In this document: positions 33,409 through 45,200 of the stretch, one piece after another
How positions within the stretch are numbered: the first letter of the stretch is position 1
How the letters are laid out: each line of letters opens with the position of its first letter
Origin: Deroplatys truncata
Lineage: Eukaryota; Arthropoda; Insecta; Mantodea; Mantidae
NCBI GenBank assembly: GCA_030765065.1
Contig: CM060979.1
Span: 109,294,350 to 109,358,349 of the forward strand
Direction: 5' to 3'
DNA: 64,000 nucleotides
Translations under genes and position numbers: made by a program
The notes under the pieces: model-generated
What the model was told of the DNA's origin: nothing
Database searches by the model: none
What the model saw: only the letters and a program-made list of their open reading frames with translations

Positions 33409-36400
33409 GCTTTATGTATGATTGAAAACTGTAGGCCACACACTATTTCCAAAAGTCACCCCATTTTTATTTCAACCCCTTTCAGAAAATAACTGTAATG
33501 CCTGGTAAAACAGTAATATACATTTTAGTTGTTTTTACGACACGTTTTAAAACCAACAGAGTCAGTTAATTAAACCCAAACAAATCTAGCGAAAAAGGCT
33601 ACATTTTATGCGTTACCCTTCTGTTGTCGTAAATAACAAAACGGATTAAGCGCGCAGGAGAAAATGCAGCAATGTACAATTAATATAAACAAAAAACAGG
33701 CGCTAATCTTTGATTATCAAAAACGAAACTATAAGTTGAAGTTAAGACTATGATCATTTAATGACAATTCTATTATAAACAGAGTGCCTTTTCCGAAAGT
33801 ACCCTTTGCACTGATATCGTCACCACAGGCGTTGATTTCTGGACCAACATGATCGGCGCTACCTAACGGGTTCCACACATGGATGATGAATAATTTTCAA
33901 GTCTGCTCTAATACTATCGATTAAAGCAACTCGCTTCATACTTACATGAAATGTTGCATGCTTACTGTTGCGTCGTATTTGTGCTGCATCACACAAGCAT
34001 TATATTGTTTATATAAATATAGGTATAAATAAAGCATAATATTATTTATATAAATAATCGGAGAATACAAAGTACATCGCTGCACAATTGCCGTGAATGC
34101 TGAAATGGACTATGGTCTAGGAAAAGTGATGGTAATGATGCGGCAATTTTCGTTTCATTGATAAAAGGTTAGATATATTCTCTCCTGTAGTTCTATGGGT
34201 TTTGAGGTTAACTTTGGAGTGCATATGGATAGGTTGTATGGACCACAATAATATGGTAACTAATCAAAGTTACTACTAAACAAACTCGTTCTGTTTCCTT
34301 GCATTTCTTTCACACCCAGAAGCTGATAAATAAACCTTCCTGGAATTGTCTCCTGTTTAATTTTATTTAATGACATTATATTCAGTACTGAAGTCGAGTG
34401 TCGTCCCATATACTGTAATGTTGGTCATTTCCTTCAACGATGATTTGATGTGTTGGATTAGGCTCCAAAGCAGAAGATATTGTTGAGATATGTCTGAAAT
34501 CAGATAGTGACCATCATAGAGAAGTGTGACGACGACAATGAAGACGAGGATATTATGCAAGTAATGCAAACTTTTATGCTAATACACAAAAATTATTAGG
34601 AATTTAAAAACGCTGGAACACCTAAGAATATAGTTCAGCGACTAACAGAATGAGATCCACGATTGGAGCTTCCTTCATACTGATGAAATTGTTCAACAGC
34701 GCTGTAACGAGCACCAGTTATTATGAGCGATGTGATTCCTGTTTATGATTAGAAAGCTACGTTAATGGTAAAAAAAATTTACACGTATGTGTATTTAACC
34801 GCACAGAAATAGAGAATGTTTAATACCTGCGATAAATACTTGTTTCATTTCTATGGTATATATGACTCCCAAGTTTCACATTTGATTTGCTTTTAACAGA
34901 ATTATTTATAATTAGGAGCAACATTATGGAAATGCTTTACTAAACACAAGGTTTTTCCTTCTGGGGTCCGCACAGAACCTGCATGCAGTAATTATTGCTA
35001 ACAAAAACACGCGTATGCCGGGTTAGAGTCACGAGTAATTCGCAAAACAACCATGGAGAAACAAAGACGGAGGAAGGAGATTTAAAGATGTCATTCAATA
35101 CGGCAATTGTGTGCAACTTAATCTTTTTAAGAAATGGAAATAAACATTGCTGTTAAATTGCCTAAGCTTTAAGGGTAAAAATATTTTTCTAATATTAGAA
35201 GTATGAGCTTCAGTGTCTTTAATTTTCTCTCAGTTTACTTATCTAACCATATGATATCCTTACCACTTTTCCTTCTTAAATTTTTTTATTTTGATATGCT
35301 GCTATTAATATCCAATAAGGCTATTTTAAGTATTATTTTAATGATGTATCTAATTGCTGCAATCCAGAACTATTAATATTATTATTTCTAAAGTTGCCTG
35401 TGTACATTTATGTTCATTGCAGGAATAGTGCCAAGACTATCATAAGCACGCTTCGAATTTATGTATCTAAAAATAATGAACATCTTTGTATATAAACAGC
35501 TATAGTGCTCTTCAAACATTAACCAATTTGCAGATTACCATCGAACTCAGTTAAAATTGGTGTGATTCTTTAAAACCGAATACGTTTTTGAACGGTATGT
35601 TGCTTTCAAATGGCAACATTTCTTATTTCTGTATGAAGAAGCAATCGAGAAACAATCCATACATTTCAATCTCGAACTCCTACGATGCATCGAGATGATA
35701 TAAGACCAGACGGTTTACAAACTTCGTCCCCTAGATTCTTTTAGGCTTAGATGTGAATGTTGTTTGTTCAATTTATGCGACTTTTGATGCCAACACAAAG
35801 TGATATTGTTACCGGTTGCCTTATAATGTAGTCACTAATACGTGCTAAGGTTACAGTGGTGCTATCTTGAGCAGCTAGAAGGCATTTGGCATTCACTCAA
35901 CGTGTGGCATACCTTTACCACCTCAGGCTTCAGCATTCAGTGAATATTGACATGAATTCCTTTTAGACATTTCTTTTGAAAAATCTTGCTTCACATCACC
36001 ACCAAAATTCCTTGTTGGTCGCTCTCTACATGACCCCTGATGGTTCTTAATGATGATGCGATTACTAAATAATTTTTCATTATGTATTTTGTTATTATGG
36101 ATTCTATTGTCACAAAACCTATGTTTTTTTCTATGAATAGTTTTATTTTAATGTCTAATGGTTATTTAAAGCGATAAATAAACCAACAGTGAATTTGTAA
36201 ACATTGCAAACAGCACTTGTGAAATGAAACGAGAAGGAACTATAGAGCCATAGACTTGATAGCATCTTTAGCTAGCAGAGTTTTACTAATAATATTTTCT
36301 GCCACAGAATGCTTATTTTAGTTACGCAGACCATATTGTCACACATTCGTAGATTCCGCTGTCGATTCAGCCCATGTAGGTGACTTTGCGACACTACCTT

Positions 36401-37570
36401 AATTTATGCATATACTTACCAAACCGAATTCGTCCTTGATTTGTGTGTGTATTCCTTATGCGAACGTTCGCTTAATGTCACAGGAAATCTTATTTATCTT
36501 TCAAAAAGTGTTTAATTTTTATTTTTTATCTTTTATTTATTTGTTTTACCTCTGCTGAAAGAAGAAGCGCTTTACTTAAGCACTTGTTGATTTCTCTACG
36601 TTTTCAGCTTTAGAAACTATGCCGCTTCAGACTAAGGTAGTAATGTTTGTAATGACGTCATATTCGTATATAATTATGAAGTTTGGAAAGTAGTTTTCTG
36701 TTGTAAACTTGCGACACATTTGCTCTACAAGAGCATGGGTTTAATCTTTTGAGTTTGTACCTAATTTATTTTTGTGAGTGCTCGATGGATGAATGGTGTA
36801 TACTACATCTACATTAAGACGTCTATATGCAGACTCTGCTAATGGACGAATGCATCTATCTTCTTTAAGCGATAAGCTGTTTATAAACCTGGATAAAAAT
36901 AAGTTATTTCCAAATATTCCATAACACTTAACCTATTACATACTTAAGAATAAACAGGAAATAATTATAGTCGATACACTAATAATCCACACCACTGTAT
37001 TATAGTTGGCAACGTGGCATGGCAGCCTAGCAGAGAAGTTGCTCTTGAGTCCGAGGATTAGCCCATGTATGGACTTGTTATTTTTTATGTAATAAGTATT
37101 TATTTTACCGAATGACAAATCGGGAGTATAATTGTGGAAGTAAATTAAACGTTATTTGGATTTTAATTAGTCTCTTTCACAGTTGAAACAAAGTATGTGA
37201 AGATTAGAAGAAACATGGTTGTTTTCCAGAATAGTAAAACTTGTAACTGAACACTGCACCTTCATGAAGAGCTACCTACCATCAGATACTGTAACTCGGT
37301 ACGTTTCATTGTCTTCTGGAAATGTCTATAAAATAACTCTAAATGCTGAAAGCTTTATTGGTCGAGTTGTTGTAGCGTTTCTGTGATTGCTTCGATAATA
37401 TTATAAAGTGGCAGCAATATATGTAGTAGGGAGTATTTAATCACCATTATCAACTCCTCATGGTTTAGGAGAGACTTCATACTCTGGGCAGTTCTTCCTG
37501 TTTCTGTAGCCTGAGGATTTATATGCTATATATGAATTGATATGCGGGTGTTATCCATTTCTTGTAAATG
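33409..37570. other. Long AT-rich non-coding stretch
   Basis: About 4 kb with no recognisable gene, transposon protein or family repeat on either strand. Open frames stay under 70 codons and show no domain. Confidence 0.45.
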
Positions 37571-37579
37571 ACTATTGCA

Positions 37580-38530
37580 TTTTTCTCTGTCTTTTAGCAT
37601 TTATTGTTTTTTCATTTGGTGAAAATGTACGTAATTCTTTTCATATATGTTATATTATTTTCATTTGTAACTTTATTTACTCTTATACAACCCTTTACAG
37701 TTATGAGATGTTTCATTTCTGTAATTTTATTCGGTTCTAATCTCTCTTTATTTGCAGTTCGTGTGTACGAACCATATAGTAAAAGGGGAACTGCCATTGT
37801 CTTGTAAAGTTAATTTTGTTTCTCTTCAGTTTTTATTCTCAAAATGTTGGCTATCATTCGGAAAATATGTTCCAATGTTCTTATATTATTGTTTATTTCT
37901 TCATTGTTTGTGGATTATGTTACACTTCAGCCCAGAGAGTTCAGATTTCCAATTCATTCCAGCATTTTACTATGTAAAACTATCTTTGATCTTTATTTGT
38001 TTTGCTCTGAATATTTAGGTTATAATCTTCATTCAATTTCTGTAGCTTATGCATACTTATTTGAAGCTCATTTTCACTATCCTGAATTAACACCATGCCG
38101 TCTACAAATAGTAGCATATTTAGTGTATCATTTTTATTTAATTTTATTCCAAATCGTGATTCTTCTTTTAATTTTTGTAAATATCCTTCACATAGATGTT
38201 AAATAGCAGTGAATATAGATTACATCCTTGTCTTATACCATTATTGCTTATCATTTCCTGTGATAGTTATCCATTTCATAAAACTACATTTATTTTTGTT
38301 TCTTGATATGTTTCTGACTACATCTAATGATTGTTTTTGATATCCTTTTTTTAGTGCTTGCCAAAGTCTAATCCTGCTTACCTTATCCAAAGATTTTTCT
38401 AGATGCTTCAGGATTATATTCTCTTCTCTTGTCAATGATTTGCTTCATTGCAAATATTGTCTCTACAGGAGCTTCCTTTTCTAAATTCCGTTTGATTATT
38501 TATCTAATAATAGTAGATCGAATCTGTAAC
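37580..38530 (-). pseudogene. LINE reverse transcriptase fragment
   Basis: Minus-strand non-LTR element. From right: EAPVETIFAMKQIIDK near 38440-38475, then SLDKVSRIRLWQALKKGYQK in the frame 38241-38435, where the palm motif A (normally F-E-K-A-F-D-K-V) has lost its context. After several stops the thumb region is readable: YKTMAVPLLLYGSYTRTA at about 37745-37800, then ITEMKHLITVKGCIRVNK. This order agrees with the region after YADD in insect LINEs (KTMAVP.LLYGSE.W, AEMRFLR.VKGCT). The YADD motif itself is not readable. Different from the LINE at 7385 in sequence detail but of similar type. Confidence 0.65.
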
Positions 38531-39188
38531 TGTATTTATATGTTTGTTTATAATTGCTGTATATAGCTTATAACCTGAGTTCAGGAGACTTACACCTGTA
38601 TAATTGTTACATAAAGATATATTTTACGTTTTTAAATAACGTTAATTAATACCAGCAGAGAAATTTGTAAATATTTAATTTAACACCGTATTAACGGCTA
38701 CAATGCGCCGGTATGAAACGCAGAAAGAAGTTTCCTACACTAAGGAACTTCCAAAGGATGTGTAATGTAGTCGTTTGCATTCTGGTCCCTTGCGAATTTC
38801 ACTGGTGCAGATAATCAACGTTGGCTTGTGCTTTGTTAAACTTAGTGGAGAATTCGCTGTGTCCATAAGTGCAGTGCTCGCACGCAGTGGTGCTGATGAA
38901 GGTACATGGTGTAGACCTGCAGGTGTTCAGGTTCTCAGGAGTGTAATATTTCCTTTACATTAGTGAGCCAGATAGCCCCCTCATTTAACTCGCATGCACC
39001 TTGCTGCGCCAGTGAGAGCTCTAGATATGGCCAGCTTACACAAAGGTCACTGCAAATGTAACACGCTTCCTCTTTAACAAAGCAGCTCTTTCATAAAAAA
39101 ACTTATTCCTGTCATAAAATGCGCCATTCTATTTGGTGTTTTGTCTTTACAGTCAAGGTCATTATAACAGAAACACCCATGTGCTATT
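38531..39188. other. Non-coding stretch
   Basis: No gene or repeat recognised. Confidence 0.5.
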
Positions 39189-40077
39189 TACTTTCTCTAC
39201 TACGTATAGTAAGAAGGGAAAGTACTGCATTCCACCCAAAAATTCAATATCAAGATTTCAGCGGAAATACATGTTTTGAGGCGCCCTGAATCCAAATACA
39301 GCATTTTTGAAAACATGTCCGTGTGTGTGTGTGTGTCTTGTGCCTGGTGTCTATGTGTCTGCCTTTGAACAGCATAACTCCGAAACGAAAAGTGAGATAA
39401 ATATCAAACTTGGTATTTGATTTTGGTATCTTTCAAGGATGCGACACGAATATTTTCAATAAAATCTCCCACACCAACTACCCTTTACTTGGAACACTTT
39501 TGGAAATTTTTTATTTTCTAAAAATAGCTCTAACGAGTTTAATTAAAATATCGTATATGAAAGATATTTACATGACAAATAAAATGTATATATGAATTTT
39601 CTGGGAATAGCCTAGGAAGTCTTCATTCGGAAAGAATTTTGTATAATCTAGTATAACTTGCAAACATTAAGCATAGACAAAAAAGTACCACACATAAAAT
39701 GTAGACCTGTTTATAACACACAATTGACTTAAAATAAGGTTTTTGTTGCATAAGCCGTTTCTGAAATATCCGTTATTAAAGGTTCGAATTGTTCAATACT
39801 TCAGTTTTTAAAGCCCCATCGATTTTCAGTTGTTTCTAACGATTTCTTGGAAACATTATGGAATTTCAAGGCCAGCATATAGCGTCCAGTTCTTGAACAT
39901 TTGGGTATCGCTGTTCTCTTTGTATGTATAATGAAATGTGTAATGTAGGAATTTTTCCAGAGGTTTATTTGGATTAAATGTAGTAGATAAACAATAAGTT
40001 TTAGTAAGAATAGTTTGTATAACCACTGATCAGAATAGAGTAGAGAAAGTCATGTGAATGTATCACATATTTTTTAT
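39189..40077 (+). repeat. 0.87-kb dispersed repeat family, copy 5
   Basis: The best-preserved copy at both ends: starts TTACTTTCTCTACTACGTAT and ends GAGTAGAGAAAGTCATGTGA plus TCACATATTTTTT, giving the inverted repeat ACTTTCTCTACT / AGTAGAGAAAGT. The internal order is as in copy 1, including GTGTGTGTGTGTG at about 39319, AACAGCATAACTC, CAAACTTGGTATTTG and AATTAAAATATCG. A tRNA-derived SINE follows at 40121. Confidence 0.8.
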
Positions 40078-40107
40078 ACTACTAATGTAAAATATTATAG
40101 TAACAGA

Positions 40108-40120
40108 AACTCCATCGAAA
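40108..40120. repeat. SINE target-site duplication, left
   Basis: AACTCCATCGAAA, repeated exactly at 40652-40664 on the other side of the SINE. Confidence 0.85.
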
Positions 40121-40651
40121 CCGAGTGAGATGGCTCGGGCGGGTTCGTCTGTTGCCCGCATTCAGGATGTCGTGGGTTCGATTCCGTGGCCGACCTTACT
40201 GACCAATGTATTTTTGCGAGGGTTTTCCCGGGTCGCTAGGCGAATGTAGGATTCACACAAACCTCGAATTTCTTGTTCCTCCATTTCCTATCCATTCTTA
40301 TTTCACTTCATCTTTCATCCATTGGTCTCTTTCAGGATTGGAAGTGTCGGCGTGGGTGTTTCGGTGCAGTGTGGCAGGGGAAAAGGATGCTCTTTGTGAC
40401 TTTCTCCGTACCTCGGCTTTCGGCTGGCTGCCGAGTGTATCCAAACCCCCTTGAGGTGTGGGGTGGGGTCCCCGGTCTGCCTGTCCCTCTACCGGGGAGC
40501 CTATCTGTAAACTTAGGGAACCTGCTATTCCTGTGCCGCCCGGTATCTCCGCTCCCTAATACTTCCCTCCGGGAACGCCCCCTTGTGGGGTGTAGGTACA
40601 ATATCCCCTATGTGGATCAGTGCCGAGTCCCCTCCGTAGCCAATCCAATCC
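40121..40651 (+). repeat. Long tRNA-derived SINE, family C, copy 1
   Basis: A 531-bp element with a tRNA-like head: GAGATGGCTCGGGCGGG (A box) and GTGGGTTCGATTCCG (B box, perfect GGTTCGATTCC). After the head come TTTTCCCGGGTCGCTAGGCG and AATG, a pyrimidine-rich segment, GGCGTGGGTGTTTCGG, and a GC-rich 3' half. Exact 13-bp duplications flank it. Being the most intact of three copies, with an exact duplication, it is probably a fairly recent insertion made with LINE enzymes. Short open frames within it are not genes. Confidence 0.85.
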
Positions 40652-40664
40652 AACTCCATCGAAA
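40652..40664. repeat. SINE target-site duplication, right
   Basis: AACTCCATCGAAA, identical to 40108-40120. Confidence 0.85.
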
Positions 40665-41755
40665 ATTGATGTGCTTTCTATTATATTTATATATCTTATA
40701 GCTGCAACTGATGAACATTTTTATATTTATCCTATTAATTCCTCTTTAACCTGTCTTACTAATAAAATTAAAACTTTAAAATTTGTACATACCGTATAAA
40801 ATGGAAATTTTGGCAAACCTATTACAGTATTTTTCTAGTAAATAAATGTAATGTGCTTGTTTTAGAATGTATGTTTGTCTTTACGCCATACCTTATTTCC
40901 TGCGAAACCAGTCAGATTTTCATTTTCATTTCTGTAGTAATCATTATCCGCTTTAAATGGCCCATTCTGCGACTTCTAATTAAAACGGTTATATGGGATT
41001 TCATGTGTATTTATTATAATCTAACATCACTAAATAATGACGTGTCTAATATTCAGTTTTGTTTTATATTAAGAAAAACTATTTGATCACTTCATATTCA
41101 TTATACTGCGCACGATTACTCTCTGCATTCATAGTTCCCTGAAATAGTAGACATTTAAGCAACAGTTAGCGTTTCATTCATATAAATATTAATGCAGTTG
41201 TTCGTTATTTAGGGTTTCTGTGCAGGGTTTATCAGGAGTAATAGCACAAGTGAAATGAGGAAATCAAAGTATAACAAATGTGTAATTAATAATACATGAC
41301 AGAATAAGAGAAAAGGTATGAATAATTATTGTATGTGAAAATAATAATCACGAATCACATGGTATTACATAGTAGTATTACAAGGTGCATATTAGTGTAT
41401 TTGAGCACTAAATTTATGCAATTGACATTGTAAATATAAGAACACAAAAAGTTTGCAATTATAAATTAATTTCACAATGGAAAAATGAGTGAATAGAATA
41501 AAACGCCTTGTTAATGAGTAAATTAGAGATAAACGTTTTAAATGCTACTTTAATTAATTGAAGATATTAAGGAAATTGGTTCGCTATTTTAATAGGCATA
41601 ATTGGATGACCATTCATGGTTATTATAGCCTGCAGAACGCAACATTAATGTTGTTTTGTTGTCTGGTATTATAAGAATACAAGATATTTTGTTCATCAAA
41701 TGTAATATAATTATTTTTATAAAACTTAGCGTATCAAGTATGTAAAGGGATATAA
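40665..41755. other. AT-rich non-coding stretch
   Basis: Nothing recognised. Confidence 0.5.
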
Positions 41756-41759
41756 CAAT

Positions 41760-42300
41760 TATTAAACTGTGGTCTAAAATGGCTATCCACAGCTGACTTA
41801 CTTAACATTATGATTACCTTCTTCGGTAGCAGAAATACTTTATTAATGTGTGTACTGCTAACCCAAATTAAAGGCCCATACTTGATGATAGTATGAAAAT
41901 AGAAATAATAAGCAATGTTTGAGCATTCATTAGGAATAATAATTGTTGCATTTCTTACAAAATATAAAATATGAGACGGTATTTTTCAAACCCATTCGTC
42001 ATGACTAGCGTAAGATAAGGTTGTTTCCAAAAACATACGCTGTAGATTTATACTTTTTTTAATGAATTTCAAGGTAAAAGTCAATATTTAAATTTTATTA
42101 TCACTCATTAAAAATCCATTGGTGGTTATCTTCTTTTTCTTTGAGAAAAAATGTGCTCGGCTTCTAATTTTAAGAATCCGATATCAGCATGACTATTAAT
42201 AGAAGTAGTATCATCAGCGTACATCACATGACAATAAAAAGGATTGGATCGATTAGAGATTCCTGTGGGACAGCATAATTTATACACTTTGCGTAAGATA
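41760..42300 (-). pseudogene. Jockey/CR1-like LINE reverse transcriptase fragment
   Basis: Minus strand. From right: YAVPQESLIDPIPFY (normally VPQGS.LGP.LF) at about 42240-42280, directly followed by VMYADDTTSINSH with the catalytic YADD at 42210-42221. The usual 10-15 residues between these motifs are shortened. Downstream a WV..KFKY line and, near 41880-41940, YYFYFHTIIKYGPLIWVSST and INKVFLLPKKVIIM are readable, equal to the Y..F.S.L.YG...WG... and .KIF.LQKRAIR region of jockey/CR1-type elements. Frame breaks and stops make it non-functional. It is of a different type from the other LINE fragments in the window. Confidence 0.7.
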
Positions 42301-43150
42301 TTTTACCATTTACTACAACACACAGCTTTTAACTGTGTACGTATGAACTAAACAACTGAAGTGCAGACTCCTGCGAGGCGCGAGTACTCCACTGCTCGCT
42401 GGCGTGCACCCAGCCTTGTTTAGGGGCTGCACCACTGTACAGGAAAAGATTTCCCAATAGACGCCAGACACATCACTCCTCTGCAGTCTATTGATAGGCG
42501 TTTGCGAGACTGTGGAACCTTCAAGGTAAACAGAACTGGTAGACGAACTCGACGCAGGAGAGCCATCTATCAACACCCGCGTTCTCACGTTCCTTGGGTA
42601 TTAACAACGCGTTGCAAGCAGTATTGTTAACTGACGAGACCTTATTCACCAGGGATGGACTAATTTCAAACCCAAGAAATAACCATGCGTGGGACTAGGT
42701 CATTCACTCTTGTGGAGAGGAACAACTAGCGGATACTTTCTTTGAACATGTGCATCGGAATTATTTCAGACCACGTCACTGGCTCATATCTGATTTTCAT
42801 TTGTTGTAGAATATTTTATCTGTATTTCACGAAGATGTGCTTCTATGTATTCAACGTCGAGACTCGAACTCGAAAGATGACTCTACCTATTGCTCGAAAG
42901 CTGACATTATAGCCCTTGTCCCAGAAAGACACGTTCGTCATTCTGTGTTATGATTATAAAGGCTATAATGTACATAAATACACAGCCGAACTATCGATAA
43001 AAGAGGTAACAACAGCCAAGACGTCTGTTTAATTAAGATTTGAATATAATTGAAGATGTCAATTTCAAGAAAATAGTACCAACTACTTGCGACGCAGAAG
43101 GTTGATCAACATGGAAATAAATACTATCGTAGGCATGACCTGTTCTTTGG
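42301..43150. other. Non-coding stretch
   Basis: A GC-richer patch at 42350-42590 gives a 91-codon minus-strand frame rich in Ser, with no recognised domain. Nothing else seen. Confidence 0.4.
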
Positions 43151-43156
43151 CTGCGC

Positions 43157-43275
43157 CGTCTGATTTATGGCTAGGGTGAGAAATTGTGCTTATTTTGTGT
43201 GTAACTGTCAAAGTTCGGAACGAGTTGTCTAATGTTTTTACTACCCAAGGATAAGATTTTCTGTGTCAACCTTTA
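43157..43275 (+). pseudogene. THAP-domain-like fragment
   Basis: Reads MARVRNCAYFVCNCQSSERV, then after a one-base shift MFLLPKDKIFCVNL. The start (Met-x-x-x-x-x-Cys, then C.C), followed by F-x-x-P-K-D, resembles the N-terminal part of a THAP zinc finger, found in P-element-like transposases and some host proteins. The following Trp and the C-x2-H half are not found because the sequence turns back into an inverted copy of itself. Weak evidence. Confidence 0.3.
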
Positions 43276-43373
43276 AAAAGAGGAAAGCCGGCAAGTTTCC
43301 CTTAAAACATTTAGAAAAGGAAAACTTGCCGGCTTTCCTCTTTTTAAAGGTTGACACAGTAAATCGTATCCTT
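43247..43373. repeat. Near-perfect hairpin, 52-bp arms, 23-nt loop
   Basis: The left arm 43247-43298 and right arm 43322-43373 are reverse complements except for two mismatches near the base (AAGGATAAGATTTTC against AAGGATACGATTTAC). Shared core: CTGTGTCAACC, TTTAAAAAGAGG, AAAGCCGGCAAGTTT. As RNA it would form a long stem on either strand. Confidence 0.95.
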
Positions 43374-43477
43374 CACAAAATTTTAGACCCCGTGGGCTGA
43401 CCAATCTGACTGAGGTTTTTTCGTGGCTTCTCTCAGCCAGTGGTAATAGCGAATGCTGTGCCATCCATCCATAGACA

Positions 43478-43775
43478 ATGGAAGCAGGTAGACTGGACTA
43501 ATGGCAACTGCATGGCACGAAGCAGAAGATCCTGTTGCTATGCGCTAGGGTCTCTGTGGACACGTCGAAGCGGGTGGTTACAGGGATGAGACCTAGAAGG
43601 CTAACTGTCCACCTTTCTATATGAGGACGGCGGTTAGACTGGATGGCATCTTAATGTCATCTGCACGGCACCTTAATGCCATCTGCACGGCACAAAGAAA
43701 AAGATCCGGTTGCTATTCGGTAGCGTCTCGGGTGGTTACAGGGATGAGACCTAGAAGGCTAACCGTCCACCACAT
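43478..43775. repeat. Two imperfect direct repeats of about 140 bp
   Basis: Unit 1 (about 43478-43613) and unit 2 (about 43632-43775) share GGTTAGACTGGAT-like starts, AAGATCC.GTTGCTAT, and the exact run GGGTGGTTACAGGGATGAGA, followed by CCTAGAAGGCTAAC.GTCCACC. Unit 2 lacks part of the middle and has an internal 22-base duplication (TTAATGTCATCTGCACGGCA / TTAATGCCATCTGCACGGCA). The tail GTTAATGCGACGTAAAATAA at 43832-43851 looks like a retroposon 3' end. Confidence 0.7.
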
Positions 43776-43859
43776 CTTGGTCTAAGAGTTATGCACTAAC
43801 AGATCCGTCGCGATATGATCCTGTAGTTAATGCGACGTAAAATAAATGCAGTAATAACA

Positions 43860-44660
43860 ACATTTAGAAAGTTTAACAAGGGAAAGAATCATAAAAGAAG
43901 ATTCTTAATAAAGGCTGCAGAGAAGCTGCCTCTTAAATAGAAAGAAGATAGATGAACACATTTTGCGGTAGTATCATATAGTGAAGATTTCTGCTTCCTA
44001 AACGCAATCAGATAACTTGATAATGATCGCAGTGACACAAGTATGAATAATTAGCAGAGCGTTAAAATAAGATGTTTAAACTTTAATGGAATTTCTATTA
44101 ACAACCAGCCCACGCTCTAACTGAGATTATTTTTAAGCTTGTCTTGGTAACCATCAAAGTCATGATGGCTCCAAATACCTCGGCGTTGCGAAAGCTAAGT
44201 TGAGCTAAAAGCTGTAAAGCATTATCAAAGTCAACCACAGATGAAAACACCTTCAATATAAACAAAATAGAAATTGAAACTTTGATCGGTCAAGAAAACT
44301 ATAAGTACACCAACCAATCTCTTTTGAAAACGAACAGAATTTTATAGTCAAAGTAAAGTTGGGACCATGGGGTCGTTACCTCAGATGTCAATTTGATCCA
44401 ATAACAATGGAAAAAATATTTAAACAATTCATATATAGTTAATGTATCAAAACAAACGTTTTTACATACGTTACTAAGATATCTCCAAAGGAGATTATAC
44501 TAGAAGGAGATTATCGTGGAAGTATCGATAGCGAATGCTCTGTTATGTTGATCACCTACATGAATTTCTCTCGAGGGCCTATGCATTCACATTCCGAATA
44601 TTATAGCTGTTGCTTCCAAATCTCCGCACCGTTTTCAGTTCCCTGTGATCAAACTGATCA
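43860..44660. other. Non-coding stretch
   Basis: Nothing recognised. Confidence 0.45.
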
Positions 44661-44664
44661 CCTA

Positions 44665-45200
44665 ACTACTCGGTATGAGGTAGTTACCGGAGGGGGAAGG
44701 GACACCTCGACCAACTAGGCCTATTGTGGCTACGCCCTCCGGAGGCAGGGATGAAGGGAAGGAGCCACAGTAGATCGCAGGACCACAGGCAGACTGGATT
44801 ACAGAGACGCACGGAAGTCCCCATCATTTCCAGTTCGAAACACCCGCATTCGGTCAGTAAAGGCGGAGACCCGCGAAAACGACGAAGCGGCCCTAGCAGA
44901 CAGACCAACGCGCCCTGTCGCTGGCGGGGAGAAATCTTTCCAAAGTGCGGCAACCGTGCACTCTACCGACCATCAGACGTTACCTGGAGACACTGCCTGA
45001 AGGATGAAAGAGAGAAAGATAAAATAACAGGAAATGAGGGAAAGGAGAAATCGTTGTAGAATACACCACCCCAGCATTCGCCTAGGCGACCAGAGGAAAA
45101 CCACGAAAAACTCCATGGTCAGCATAGGCGGCCATCGGGAATCGAACTCGGGACCTCCCGAATGCGGGCCAAGACGGTACCACCTAAGCCGTCCCGCTTG
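44665..45200 (-). repeat. Long tRNA-derived SINE, family C, copy 2
   Basis: The minus strand starts CAAGCGGGACGGCTTAGGTG with B box GAGTTCGATTCCC (45130-45145), then TTTTCC, CTGGTCGCCTAGGCGAATG, a pyrimidine-rich part, GAATGCGGGTGTTTCGAACT, and a GC-rich end with AGGTGTCCCTTCCCCCTCCG. Same order as 40121-40651, with substantial divergence. Open frames on both strands (up to 111 codons) are shadows of this element. No clear target duplication. Confidence 0.8.

Noticed and set aside
37537..38206. Hydrophobic plus-strand ORFs resembling membrane proteins
   Set aside because: They are antisense to LINE reverse transcriptase; Phe/Leu/Ile richness comes from the reversed A-rich coding strand.
40121..40200. 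tRNA gene with perfect B box
   Set aside because: The anticodon arm and acceptor stem do not fold, the sequence continues into a 531-bp body, and it has a 13-bp target duplication, so it is a SINE.
40206..40701. Three overlapping ORFs up to 142 codons
   Set aside because: They lie in the GC-rich SINE body, where stops are rare by composition.
44684..45059. Overlapping 89- and 111-codon ORFs
   Set aside because: They are opposite-strand shadows within the family C SINE copy.
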